Part shown: piece after piece, positions 47,110-55,962 of the stretch
Layout: the number at the start of each line of letters is the position of its first letter
How positions within the stretch are numbered: the stretch's first letter is position 1
NCBI RefSeq assembly: GCF_018531465.1
Contig: NZ_JAHDTF010000006.1
Location: forward strand, 1-64,000
Direction of reading: 5' to 3'
DNA length: 64,000 nt
Source of the DNA: Sphaerisporangium fuscum
GTDB lineage: Bacteria; Actinomycetota; Actinomycetes; Streptosporangiales; Streptosporangiaceae
Position numbers and translations under genes: made by a program
Notes under the pieces: model-generated
What the model saw: the letters and a program-made list of their open reading frames with translations, nothing else
What the model was told of the DNA's origin: nothing
Databases searched by the model: none

Positions 47110-48042
47110 ATGGGTCTCAGAGTATTCGTGACGGGAGGCACCGGAGCGATCGGCGGTCACGCGGTCCCGGCGCTGGTCGGCGCCGGGCACACGGTGAGCG
47201 CGCTGGCCCGCACCCCGCGCAAGGCGGCGACGCTGGCGGCCCAGGGAGCGACCCCGGTCGAGGTGTCACTGTTCGACCGGGACGCTCTCGCCGCGGCGTT
47301 CGCCGGCCACGACGCGGTGGTCAACCTGGCGACGGCGATCCCGCCGATGTCGCGGTTCATGAGCGCCAAGGCGTCGCGGGAGAACGAGCGGGTCCGCAAG
47401 GAGGGCTCGCGCGCCGTGGCCGGCGCGGCTCTCGACGCCGGGGTCGGCCGGGTGATCCAGGAGTCGGTCACCATGCTCTACCGCGACCAGGCGGACCTCT
47501 GGGCCGACGAGGACACACCCGTCGACCCGTTCCCCATGGCCAGGAGCAACCTGGCGGCCGAGGCGAACGCGCGCGGGTTCACCGAGCAGGGCGGAGCCGG
47601 GGTCGTCCTGCGGTTCGGCTGGTTCTACGGCCCGGGCGCCGAGCACAGCGAGCAGCTGTTCGCCCAGGCCCGCCACCACGTCGGCCTGGTGCTCGGCCGG
47701 CCCGGCGGGTACGTCTCCTCGATCCACCTGGCCGACGCCGCGTCCGCCGTGGTCGCGGCGCTGACCGTGCCCGCGGGGACGTTCAACGTGGTCGACGACG
47801 AACCGCTGACCAAGCGCGAGTACGCCGCCGCGCTCGCCCGCGCCGCCGGCACCGCCATGTGGGTGCGCCTGCCCGGCAGGGCCGCCGAGCTCTTCGGCGA
47901 CCGGCTCACCTCGCTGACCCGTTCGCTGCGGGTGAGCAACGCCCGATTCCGGACGGCGACGGGCTGGGCGCCCCGGTATCCCAGCGCCCGCGAGGGCTGG
48001 CTCGCCACCGCCCGCACCCTCGACCACCGCACCGCGGCCTGA
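47110..48042 (+). CDS. NAD-dependent epimerase/reductase (extended SDR)
   Basis: 310 residues. LRVFVTGGTGAIGGHAVPAL is the cofactor motif; TPVEVSLFDRDALAAAFAGH, DAVVNLATAIPP, FGWFYGPGAEH, YVSSIHLADAASAVVAAL and FNVVDDEPLTKREYAAALAR follow the NAD(P)-dependent epimerase pattern. The usual Y-x3-K is not in the classical place. Substrate unknown. It is divergent from and probably repressed by the TetR gene; the transcript is probably leaderless. Confidence 0.8.
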   Translation: MGLRVFVTGGTGAIGGHAVPALVGAGHTVSALARTPRKAATLAAQGATPVEVSLFDRDALAAAFAGHDAVVNLATAIPPMSRFMSAKASRENERVRKEGSRAVAGAALDAGVGRVIQESVTMLYRDQADLWADEDTPVDPFPMARSNLAAEANARGFTEQGGAGVVLRFGWFYGPGAEHSEQLFAQARHHVGLVLGRPGGYVSSIHLADAASAVVAALTVPAGTFNVVDDEPLTKREYAAALARAAGTAMWVRLPGRAAELFGDRLTSLTRSLRVSNARFRTATGWAPRYPSAREGWLATARTLDHRTAA

Positions 48043-48110
48043 GCCTGGGCGACAAGCCCGGCATTCTTCTCGCCGGCCGACCACGGATCACGGGCCCCCT
48101 GCGAGCCCGG

Positions 48111-49004
48111 TCACGGGGCGCGCTGGTCCAGGACTTCCCTGGGCAGTGTCGCGTCGGTGGCGGCCCAGCTGGCCAGCAGCTTGAGGGCGTCTTCGTCGGG
48201 GGAGCCCGGTTCGGTGCTCATGGCCGTCAGGCTCAGGGAGGGCTGTGCGGGAAGTTGCATGGCGTCGAAGGTGAGGGTGAGGTCACCGACGATCGGGTGG
48301 CGGAAATGCTTCAGGCCGCTGTAGTGCAGGCGCACGTTGTGCCGGGCCCAAGCGGTGCGGAAGTCCGTGCTGCGGGTGACGAGCTCGCCGATGAGGTCGG
48401 TCAGGCCCTTGTCGTGGGGGGTGCGGCCTGCCTCGGTGCGCAGGAGCGCGACGGTGTTGTTCATCGATTCCTCCCAGTTGCGGCTGAAGAACTCGCGGCC
48501 CCGGGGGTCGAGGAACTTGAACCGGGCCATGTTCACCGGCGGCTTCCGCCCGTCGTGGAACATGGGCGCGTACAGGGCATAGCCGAGCCGGTTGGCGGCG
48601 AGGAGGTCCAGGCGGCTGTTGCGGACGAACGCGGGCGCGTCGGTCATGGAGTCGAGGATCCGCTGCACGCTGGGCGGGATCTGTGTCTGCTGGGGTACGC
48701 GACGGCGTCGTTGGGGTGTGGTGTTGGCGGCGCGGGCCAGATCGTTGAGGTGGTCGCGTTCGGCCTCGTCGAGTTGCAGGGCGCGGGCGAGGGAGTCGAG
48801 GACCGCCTCGGAGACGCCGGTGAGGTTGCCGCGTTCCAGGCGGACGTAGTAGTCGACGCTCATGCCGGCGAGCATGGCGACCTCCTCGCGGCGCAGGCCG
48901 AGGACGCGGCGGTTGCCGCCGTAGGCCGGGAGGCCGGCTTGCTGCGGGGTGATCCTGGCCCGGCGTGAGGCCAGGAACTCCTTGATCTCGTTCCTGCTGT
49001 CCAC
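48111..49004 (-). CDS. XRE-family regulator with MmyB-like ligand domain, copy 2
   Basis: 297 residues from GTG 49004. Paralogue of the gene at 41853: SRNEIKEFLASRRARITPQQ, RVLGLRREEVAMLAGMSVDY, YVRLERGNLTGVSEAVLDSL, SVQRILDSMTDAPAFVRNSR, HNVRLHYSGLKHFRHPIVGD. The 18 bp with its -10 box are identical to those of copy 1. It faces an efflux pump gene at 49215, its likely target. Confidence 0.85.
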   Translation of the reverse strand: MDSRNEIKEFLASRRARITPQQAGLPAYGGNRRVLGLRREEVAMLAGMSVDYYVRLERGNLTGVSEAVLDSLARALQLDEAERDHLNDLARAANTTPQRRRRVPQQTQIPPSVQRILDSMTDAPAFVRNSRLDLLAANRLGYALYAPMFHDGRKPPVNMARFKFLDPRGREFFSRNWEESMNNTVALLRTEAGRTPHDKGLTDLIGELVTRSTDFRTAWARHNVRLHYSGLKHFRHPIVGDLTLTFDAMQLPAQPSLSLTAMSTEPGSPDEDALKLLASWAATDATLPREVLDQRAP

Positions 49005-49214
49005 GTTCCCCAGGCTAGGCGGCCCGTGCAAAAGCTGGGGGGTACTGCCGTTACCTGGAACGGCTCTACCTTCCCCACCCGGGTGACCAGCGGTTTCATC
49101 GGATGCAGGCCGGTGGGAGCGCCGCCGGCGCGGCGACCCGTCTTCGGTGTCGTCGCCGCGCCGCGATCGGCCCCCGGCCCCCTGACCCGTCCCCTCACCC
49201 GTTGGGAGAACTTC

Positions 49215-50606
49215 GTGCCCACCACCCAGCGGCCGGCGGCCGCCCCGGCAATCCGCGACCGCGGCCGTCACGCGGTCGCGGCCCTCGCCGCCGCCGTGGT
49301 CGGCTTCTTCGTGATCACCCTTGACGCCACGATCGTCAACGTCGCCCTGCCCCGTATCCGCGAGGACCTGGGAGGCGGGATGACCGGCCTGCAATGGGTG
49401 GTGGACGGCTACACCATGATGTTCGCCGCGCTGCTGCTGTCGGCCGGCGCCCTCTCGGACCGGATCGGGGCCCGTCGGGCCTTCGGTGCCGGCCTGGCGG
49501 TGTTCGTCGCCGCCTCCGCGGCCTGCGGCCTGGCGCCCGGCCTCGGGCCCCTCGTGGCCGCCCGCTTCGTTCAGGGCGCCGGAGCGGCGGTGGTGATGCC
49601 CACCACGCTGGCGCTGATCAGGGAGGCGTACGACGACCAGGCCCGCCGAGCCCGTGCGGTGGCCGTATGGGCGATGGGCGGGGCAGCGGCCGCAGCGGCC
49701 GGTCCGCTCGTGGGCGGTGCGCTGACCGAGCTGAGCTGGCGGCTGATCTTCTTCATCAACGTCCCCGTGGGCGTCGCCGCCCTGCTTCCGCTCGCGCGGA
49801 TCACGCCGTCGCCGCACCGCAGGGTGCCGTTCGACCGGGCCGGTCAGATCGCCGCGATCGCGGCGATGGGCGGGCTGACGTACGGGGTGATCGAAGCCGG
49901 CGCGGACGGTTTCACCAGCCCCCGCGTGCTCACCGCCCTGGCGGTCGCGGTCGCCGGCCTGACCGGCTTCCTCATGATCGAGGCCCGCGCCGCGCATCCG
50001 ATGGTGCCGCTGGAGATGTTCCGCGACCGCACCATGGTGATCGCCGTCGCGGTCGGCTTCACCTTCATGATCGGCTTCTACGGGATGCCGTTCCTGTTCA
50101 GCCTGTACTTCCAACAGTCGCGCGGCCTGTCGTCGGTGGCCACCGGGGTGGCGTTCCTGCCGATGATGGCCTTCTCCGGACTCCTCACACCGGCCTCCAC
50201 ACGGTTGGTGCGCAGGGTCGGCCTGCGGGCCTCGATCACGGGCGGGCTGCTGCTGATGGCGGCAGGCATGATCTCCCTGGCGGCATTGCCGGCGACGGCG
50301 CCGCTCTGGGCGGTCGCCACCCTGATGATCCCCGTCGGCCTCGGCGGCCCGCTGATCATGCCACCGCTGACCGCACGGCTCCTCGACAGTGTGCCCGTCC
50401 ACCGGGCCGGGGTCGCCGCCGGCATCCTCAACACCGCCCGCCAGATCGGGGGCGCCCTGGCCGTCGCCGTCTTCGGCGCCCTGCTGGCGCGCCACGCCAC
50501 TTTCCTGAACGGGCTGCGCACCAGCCTGCTCATCGCCGTCGTCGTACTGCTGGCGACCGCCGCGGCGACCCCGCTGCTCGAGCAGCGCCCCCGCACCACC
50601 CCATGA
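49215..50606 (+). CDS. MFS multidrug efflux transporter (DHA2 type)
   Basis: 463 residues from GTG 49215 (GGGAGAACTTC upstream). VVGFFVITLDATIVNVALPR in segment 1, DGYTMMFAALLLSAGALSDR, IGARRAFGAGLAVFVAASAA (motif A form), ARFVQGAGAAVVMPTTLALI and GPLVGGAL (motif C). About 14 membrane segments. Proton-coupled drug export is expected. It is divergent from MmyB copy 2. Confidence 0.85.
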   Translation: MPTTQRPAAAPAIRDRGRHAVAALAAAVVGFFVITLDATIVNVALPRIREDLGGGMTGLQWVVDGYTMMFAALLLSAGALSDRIGARRAFGAGLAVFVAASAACGLAPGLGPLVAARFVQGAGAAVVMPTTLALIREAYDDQARRARAVAVWAMGGAAAAAAGPLVGGALTELSWRLIFFINVPVGVAALLPLARITPSPHRRVPFDRAGQIAAIAAMGGLTYGVIEAGADGFTSPRVLTALAVAVAGLTGFLMIEARAAHPMVPLEMFRDRTMVIAVAVGFTFMIGFYGMPFLFSLYFQQSRGLSSVATGVAFLPMMAFSGLLTPASTRLVRRVGLRASITGGLLLMAAGMISLAALPATAPLWAVATLMIPVGLGGPLIMPPLTARLLDSVPVHRAGVAAGILNTARQIGGALAVAVFGALLARHATFLNGLRTSLLIAVVVLLATAAATPLLEQRPRTTP

Positions 50607-50683
50607 GGCCCCAGAGCCCCGGGGCCAGGCCCTCTACATCGTCGAGGGCGTCGTACGGCGGCCGGCGCCGCGGCGCCTGACCG

Positions 50684-51682
50684 TCAGTGGGACACCGTGA
50701 CGACGATCTTGCCGACCTGGGTGTTGGACTCCATGTGCCGGTGTGCCTGCACGATCTCCTCCAAGGGGAACAGGCGGTCCACCACCGGGCGGAAGGATCC
50801 GGAGCGCAGGCCTGAGGCGACGAACGCGGCGGCGCGGCGCAGCCGCTGCGGGTCCCTGGTGATCTCGTGCACGGTGTACGTACGCATGTTGAGCGCGGGC
50901 ATGCCGAGGTCGAACCCCGGATAGGGGGTCGGTTGCCCGCTCTGCGCGCCCCACAGGAACAGCGTCCCGCCGGCGGCCACGGCCCGGCCGAGTTCCAGCA
51001 CGCCCGGTCCGGCGACGGCGTCGAAGACGTACTCGGCGCCCCTGCCGCCGGTCAGCTCCAGCACTCGTTCCGCGACGTCCTCCTCCTCCGAGACGATCAC
51101 CTCGGCCGCGCCCTCCTCGATCAGCCGCTGCCGCTTGGCGCGGGTGCGGGTGACGGCGATCGGTGTGGCGCCCAGGCGGACGGCGGTGTGGATCGCCGCC
51201 AGGCCGACGCTGCTGGAGGCCGCGTTGAGCACGGCGACGTCCCCCGCCCGCATGCCGCCGACCTCGACCATGGCGCCGTAGGCGGTGAGGTAGGGCATCC
51301 ACACCGCCGCCCCGGCCACCGCGTCCACTCCGTCCGGGCGGGGCAGCAGCGCGGTCGCCGGCACGATCGCCTGTTCGGCGTACACCCCGTAGTCGTTCTG
51401 GGAGAAGGCCGGCAGGACGCTGACCGCCTGCCCCGGCTCGAACCCGGTCACCCCCGGGCCGACCGCCTCGATCACGCCGGCGGCCTCGGTGCCGAGCCTG
51501 GCGGGCAGTCGCTCGACCGGCTCGATGTACCGGGCGGTCCGGAACAGCGCCTCCGCCCGGTTGACCCCGATGGCGTCCACCCGGATCCGTACCTCGCCCG
51601 GTCCCGGATCGCCGGTCTCCAGGTCCTCCAGCCGCATCACCTCGGGGCCGCCGATCTCGTGGAACCGCACTGTCCTTGCCAT
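50684..51682 (-). CDS. NADPH:quinone reductase-like (zeta-crystallin type) oxidoreductase
   Basis: 332 residues, MDR family without zinc ligands: RTVRFHEIGGPEVMRLEDLE, IGVNRAEALFRTARYIEPVE, LGTEAAGVIEAVGPGVTGFE, GDVAVLNAASSSVGLAAIHT for NADPH, and a C-terminal GSFRPVVDRLFPLEEIVQAH. Cytosolic enone/quinone reductase. It is divergent from the ArsR gene, whose operator-like arms lie between; likely induced by the ArsR ligand. Confidence 0.85.
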   Translation of the reverse strand: MARTVRFHEIGGPEVMRLEDLETGDPGPGEVRIRVDAIGVNRAEALFRTARYIEPVERLPARLGTEAAGVIEAVGPGVTGFEPGQAVSVLPAFSQNDYGVYAEQAIVPATALLPRPDGVDAVAGAAVWMPYLTAYGAMVEVGGMRAGDVAVLNAASSSVGLAAIHTAVRLGATPIAVTRTRAKRQRLIEEGAAEVIVSEEEDVAERVLELTGGRGAEYVFDAVAGPGVLELGRAVAAGGTLFLWGAQSGQPTPYPGFDLGMPALNMRTYTVHEITRDPQRLRRAAAFVASGLRSGSFRPVVDRLFPLEEIVQAHRHMESNTQVGKIVVTVSH

Positions 51683-51728
51683 GTCGCCGTCCTTCGCTAG
51701 TCGGGAACGGGCTCCACTGAAGCAGAGA

Positions 51729-51767
51729 AGTACGATCGTCGTCAAACTTCGATGCGTGTCGTACTAT
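51729..51767. promoter_or_regulatory. ArsR operator and leaderless promoter
   Basis: AGTACGA (51729-51735) and TCGTACT (51759-51765) form a 7-bp dyad. TACTAT (51762-51767) overlaps the right arm and stands six bases before the GTG start of the ArsR gene. Confidence 0.5.
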
Positions 51768-51773
51768 TGAGCC

Positions 51774-52097
51774 GTGGAACGTACCCCGCCGCACCCAGAG
51801 ATGGCGCAGTTCGACCTGCAGCAGGTGCTGGAGGCCCTCGTCGACCCGGTCCGCCGGAGCATCGTCACGCAGCTCGACGCCGCCGGTGAGGACATCGCGT
51901 GCGGCGGGTTCGACATGGCGGTGAGCAAGTCCACCGCCACGCACCACTTCAAGGTGCTGCGCGAGGCGGGCCTGATCCGGCAGTACTACGTGGGGACCTC
52001 GCGGATGAACGCCCTGCGCCGCGCCGAGATGGACGAGGCCTTCCCCGGCCTGCTCGACGCCCTCACCACCCGCCGGGCCACGTCGAGCAGGACATGA
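51774..52097 (+). CDS. ArsR-family regulator
   Basis: 107 residues from GTG 51774: FDLQQVLEALVDPVRRSIVT, QLDAAGEDIACGGFDMAVSK, STATHHFKVLREAGLIRQYY, VGTSRMNALRRAEMDEAFPG. The recognition helix (SKSTATHHFKVLREAGL) is typical. A single Cys (IACGGF) makes metal sensing unlikely; the partner gene suggests a quinone or electrophile. It controls the divergent reductase. Confidence 0.85.
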   Translation: MERTPPHPEMAQFDLQQVLEALVDPVRRSIVTQLDAAGEDIACGGFDMAVSKSTATHHFKVLREAGLIRQYYVGTSRMNALRRAEMDEAFPGLLDALTTRRATSSRT

Positions 52098-52113
52098 TCC
52101 TCCGCAGCGAGTG

Positions 52114-52926
52114 TCAGGACAGATCCCACAGCAGGCGGTAATAGGCGATGCGCTCGGAGTCGGGGGCGACGCCGTAGGCCTCGTACACGATGTGGTCGTA
52201 GCCCGGCCCGTAGTTCCACTCGGTGCTCCACGCCGCCACCGCCAGGTCGGCCCACCGGTCGGCCACGCCGAGCGAGCCGAGGTCCACGTGCGCGGCGAAG
52301 GTGCCGTCGTCGTGCAGCAGCGTGTTCGGGACGCAGGCGTCGCCGTGGCAGACGACCAGGCGGTCGACGGGCGGAGGATCACCCAGGCGCTTCCGGGCGT
52401 CGGCGAGGCCGAGATGGCGATGCTCGGGCGACCAGCCGGACGGGCCCCCGCCGCCGGCGATGCGCTCGTCGGCGCGGGCCCGGCGCCGTTCGACGCTCCA
52501 GTCGAACGGGCAGTCCTCGACCGGAAGGGTGTCGTGGAGCACGCGCAGTCCCCGGCCGATCGCGGCGGCCGCGGTCTCCGGTTCGGCGCGCCAGCGGGGA
52601 TCGACCGCGGAGACGCCCGGGACCTGCGCGGTGACCAGCCACGAGCCGGCCTCGCCGCTGCCGTGCCGCAGGACCTCCGGGACCGTCACCCATCGCCGTG
52701 CCCAGGTCAGCCGCTCGGCCTCTCGGGAGAGGTCGATCCCCGGGGTGCCGGCGGCGACCCACTTGACGTACCGGGTGCCCTCGCCCTCGGCCTCCAGGCG
52801 GAACGTCAGGCCGCCGAGCACGTTGCGCCACACGGGGGTGAGCGTGCCGCCACCGGCCAGCGCGGCGACCTCGGCGGGAACGGCCACGGGCCCGGTCGGG
52901 ATCTCGGAGATGACGGAGAGACTCAT
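52114..52926 (-). CDS. Aminoglycoside phosphotransferase-like kinase (APH(3') type)
   Basis: 270 residues from ATG 52926. Catalytic loop VVCHGDACVPNTLL (HGDxxxxN), metal-binding VDLGSLGVADRWADLAVAAW in place of DFG, and NVLGGLTFRLEAEGEGTRYV with the Lys of KWVAAG. The C-terminal WSTEWNYGPGYDHIVYEAYG matches APH(3') enzymes. It transfers phosphate to an aminoglycoside or related hydroxyl compound; whether it gives resistance is not known. Convergent with ArsR by 16 bp. Confidence 0.85.
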   Translation of the reverse strand: MSLSVISEIPTGPVAVPAEVAALAGGGTLTPVWRNVLGGLTFRLEAEGEGTRYVKWVAAGTPGIDLSREAERLTWARRWVTVPEVLRHGSGEAGSWLVTAQVPGVSAVDPRWRAEPETAAAAIGRGLRVLHDTLPVEDCPFDWSVERRRARADERIAGGGGPSGWSPEHRHLGLADARKRLGDPPPVDRLVVCHGDACVPNTLLHDDGTFAAHVDLGSLGVADRWADLAVAAWSTEWNYGPGYDHIVYEAYGVAPDSERIAYYRLLWDLS

Positions 52927-53097
52927 CCGCACATGATCCCGCCCTGGGAGGGGCCGGGGGCAAATGGATTTCCGCAGAAGCACCCCTGACTTTCGTCAGG
53001 GGTGCTCCCGGAAGGTCGGCGGATCCGCGGCGGCGGCGAGGTCGGCTAGGTTCTCCCGCATGCGACTGATCAGGTCACGGTCGGTAGGGTCGGCGAG

Positions 53098-54090
53098 GTG
53101 AGAAACGGCGCGATCCTTGCCGCGATCGCGGGGCTCGGGCTGCTCAACGGATACAGCCTCACCGACATCCCGCTCTGGCGGCAGTTCTTCTTCTTGGCCC
53201 TCGCCGTGGCGGCCTACCTCCACGGGCGCCACCTGCCCGCGCGGCGCGCCTGGCTGGTCCTGGCCACCGCCGCGGTCCCCGGAGCCGTCCTCGTCGTGCT
53301 GGACTTCTGGGCCGGGGTCGGTGCCCTCATGACCCTGGGGCTGTTCGTGGTGCTGCCGTGGCTGGCCGGGCGGTTCCGGCGGCAGCAGGCCGAGCTGGTG
53401 AAGGCCGGTCTGGAACGGGTCGCCCGGCTCGAGAGGGAGCAGGAGTACGTCGCCGAACGCGCGAGGCTCCGCGAACGCGCCCGCATCGCCGCCGACATGC
53501 ACGACTCCCTGGGGCACGACCTGGCGCTGATCGCGCTCCGGGCCGGGGCGCTGGAGCTGGCCTCCGACATGACGGAGCAGGCGCGCGAGGCCGCGGCCGA
53601 GCTGCGGACGGGGGCGGTGGCCGCCGCCGACCGGCTGCGCCGTACGGTCGCGGTGCTGCGGGAGACGGGGCCGGCTCCGGCCGAGCCGGCGGAGGAGTCC
53701 GTCCAGGCGCTGGTGGAGCGGGCGCGCGCCGCCGGCATGGCCGTCACCTTGCGCCACGACGGCGAGCGGGAGGCGCTTCCGCCGCTGGTCGACAGGGCCG
53801 CCCACCGGGTGGTGCAGGAGTCACTGACCAACGCCGCCCGGTACGCGCCCGGCGCCGACGTGCTCGTCCACATCGAACAGGCCCGTGACGGGATCACCGT
53901 GACGGTGAGCGACTCGGGGACGCTCCGCGCGGCGCCGCTCGCGCCGTCGGGCAACGGGAGCGGCATCGAGGGGCTGCGCGAGCGGGTGCGCCTGCTCGGC
54001 GGCACCCTGCGCGCCGGCCCTCTCGACGGCGGATTCGCCGTGACGGCACGGCTGCCGTTCGACGGGGAGCGGAACGGGACCGGCCGATGA
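53098..54090 (+). CDS. Sensor histidine kinase (NarL-type, HisKA_3)
   Basis: 330 residues from GTG 53098. Four membrane segments at the N-terminus (AILAAIAGLGLLNGYSL, FFFLALAVAAYLHG, AWLVLATAAVPGAVLVVLDF, GALMTLGLFVVLPWLAG), a coiled coil, the phospho-His box RIAADMHDSLGHDLALIALR and the ATPase (HRVVQESLTNAARYAPGADV, GNGSGIEGLRERVRLLGG). TAGGGT stands 7 bp before the GTG, a possible leaderless start. The response regulator follows directly. The signal is unknown and may be within the membrane. Confidence 0.85.
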   Translation: MRNGAILAAIAGLGLLNGYSLTDIPLWRQFFFLALAVAAYLHGRHLPARRAWLVLATAAVPGAVLVVLDFWAGVGALMTLGLFVVLPWLAGRFRRQQAELVKAGLERVARLEREQEYVAERARLRERARIAADMHDSLGHDLALIALRAGALELASDMTEQAREAAAELRTGAVAAADRLRRTVAVLRETGPAPAEPAEESVQALVERARAAGMAVTLRHDGEREALPPLVDRAAHRVVQESLTNAARYAPGADVLVHIEQARDGITVTVSDSGTLRAAPLAPSGNGSGIEGLRERVRLLGGTLRAGPLDGGFAVTARLPFDGERNGTGR

Positions 54091-54133
54091 CATGGGCGGA
54101 CCGACGGCACGGGTGGACGGGGAAGCGGGGACG

Positions 54134-54811
54134 ATGACGCACGGACGGGACGAGCGGATGATCCGGGTGCTGCTGGCGGACGACGAGGCGATGATCCGGG
54201 CGGGGGTGCGGTCGATCCTGGTCACCGACCCCGGTATCGAGGTGGTCGCCGAGGCCGGCGACGGCCGCGAGGCCGTCGAGCTGGTGCGCGCGCACCGGCC
54301 CGACGTCGCGCTGCTGGACATCCGCATGCCCCGCCTGGACGGCCTGGCCGCCGCGGCCGAGCTGCGCTCCGCCGCGCCGGAGGTGGCGGTGGTCATGCTG
54401 ACCACCTTCGACGAGGACGACTACGTCGCCAGGGCACTGGAGGAGGGCGCGTCCGGTTTCCTGCTCAAGGCCTCCGACCCCCGCGAGCTGATCGTCGGCG
54501 TGCGGGCGGTGGCCGGCGGCGCGGCGTACCTGTCACCGCGCATCGCCCGCAAGGTCATCGCGCGGCTGAACGGCGCCAGGCTCTCCAGGGCCGCCGAGGC
54601 CCGCGGACGGATCGAGCCGCTGACCCCGAGGGAGCTGGAGGTGCTGGCCCTGGTCGGCGAGGGGATGTCCAACCAGGAGATCGGCCGGGAGTTGTTCCTG
54701 TCGGAGGGCACGGTGAAGGGGCACGTCAGCGCCATCTTGGCGCGGCTCGGCCTGAACAACAGGGTGCAGGCCGCGATCACCGCCTACGAGGCGGGCCTGG
54801 TGCGCCGCTAG
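54134..54811 (+). CDS. NarL/LuxR-type response regulator
   Basis: 225 residues from ATG 54134 (GGGGACG upstream); ATG 54092, next to the kinase stop, and ATG 54158 are possible. Receiver: IRVLLADDEAMIRAGVRSIL, phospho-Asp in DVALLDIRMPRLDG, LTTFDEDDYVARALEEGA, Lys in GFLLKASDP. LuxR helix-turn-helix: LTPRELEVLALVGEGMSNQE, IGRELFLSEGTVKGHVSAIL. Works with the kinase just upstream. Confidence 0.9.
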   Translation: MTHGRDERMIRVLLADDEAMIRAGVRSILVTDPGIEVVAEAGDGREAVELVRAHRPDVALLDIRMPRLDGLAAAAELRSAAPEVAVVMLTTFDEDDYVARALEEGASGFLLKASDPRELIVGVRAVAGGAAYLSPRIARKVIARLNGARLSRAAEARGRIEPLTPRELEVLALVGEGMSNQEIGRELFLSEGTVKGHVSAILARLGLNNRVQAAITAYEAGLVRR

Positions 54812-54826
54812 CAGGGCCCCTCGGTA

Positions 54827-55795
54827 TCAACCTGCGTAGAGCTCGGCGAAGCGCTGGGCGCCGATGTTGCCGCCGGAGATGACGACGCCGACGCGCGGCG
54901 GGACCGGCTGGACGCGTCCGGCCAGCAGGGCGGCGAGGGCGCTGGCGCCACTCGGCTCGATTACGATCTTGAGGCGTTCGAACGCCAGCCGCATCGCCGC
55001 GCGGATGTCGTCATCGGTGACCAGGGTGATCTCGTCGACGAGCCGGCGGTTGATGGAGAACGTCAGCTCGCCGGGAATGCCGGCGGCCTGGCCGTCGGCG
55101 ATCGTGCGCGGGATGGGGATCTCGACCCGCCGACCGGCCTCCAGCGACCGCTTGGTGTCGTCACCGGCCTCAGGCTCGACGCCCACCACGCGGATCCCGG
55201 GGCGCAGGCCCTTGGCGGCCGTCGCGCAGCCGGCGATCAGTCCGCCGCCGCCGACCGGCACCAGCAGCGCGTCGAGGTCGCCGACCTCCTCGATCAGCTC
55301 CAGCGCGGCCGTGCCCTGCCCAGCGATCACGTGGGGGTGCTCGTAGGGAGGGACCAGCGCCAGACCCCGTTCGGCGGCCAGGGCCGCCCCGATGGCCTCA
55401 CGGTCACCGGTGTAGCGGTCGTAGGTGACGATCTCGGCGCCGTACCCGGCGACCGCGTCGGCCTTGGACCGCGGGACGTCCTCGGGCATGAGGATGACCG
55501 CGCTGCTGCCCAGCTCGCGCGCGGCCAGGGCGACGGCCTGGGCGTGGTTGCCTGAGGAGTAGGCGGCGATGCCCTTGGCCAGCTGGTCGGCCGACAGCCG
55601 GGAGATGGCGTTGTAGGCGCCGCGGAACTTGAACGCGCCCACCCGCTGGAAGTTCTCGCACTTGAGATGGACCTCGGCGCCGACGAGGGCGTCCAGGGTG
55701 CGTGAGCGCAGCACCGGGGTGCGGTGGGCGACGCCCTTGAGGCGCGCGGCGGCGTCGTGGACGTCGTCCAGGGTGACCGGGGGTGTGGTGGTCAT
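54827..55795 (-). CDS. Threonine dehydratase/serine racemase-type PLP enzyme
   Basis: 322 residues. PLP Lys in ENFQRVGAFKFRGAYNAISR, SSGNHAQAVALAARELGSSA, phosphate-binding VPVGGGGLIAGCATAAKGLR and the C-terminal VGVVISGGNIGAQRFAELYA. There is no ACT regulatory domain, so it is the catabolic or racemase-like short form. Deaminates Thr/Ser or racemises Ser. CGGGAGACACGA before the ATG. Single gene. Confidence 0.85.
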   Translation of the reverse strand: MTTTPPVTLDDVHDAAARLKGVAHRTPVLRSRTLDALVGAEVHLKCENFQRVGAFKFRGAYNAISRLSADQLAKGIAAYSSGNHAQAVALAARELGSSAVILMPEDVPRSKADAVAGYGAEIVTYDRYTGDREAIGAALAAERGLALVPPYEHPHVIAGQGTAALELIEEVGDLDALLVPVGGGGLIAGCATAAKGLRPGIRVVGVEPEAGDDTKRSLEAGRRVEIPIPRTIADGQAAGIPGELTFSINRRLVDEITLVTDDDIRAAMRLAFERLKIVIEPSGASALAALLAGRVQPVPPRVGVVISGGNIGAQRFAELYAG

Positions 55796-55962
55796 TCGTG
55801 TCTCCCGAGTGCTGTCGCAGACGAGCAGGGGAGTCACCGGCGCCGCGGCGGGGTGTTCCCCCAGAACGGAGCCACGTTATCGCAGGCGATCATCGGCGAT
55901 GCGCGGGCCGGCGGCCCCGTCCTGGGGTGTCACCCGACGGTGACGGCGAGGAACCCGAGAGG

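Noticed and set aside
52924-52940. Tiny ORF ATG TGC GGA TGA overlapping the start of the phosphotransferase gene
   Set aside because: Three codons overlapping a start can easily occur by chance; no stem or ribosome site supports it.
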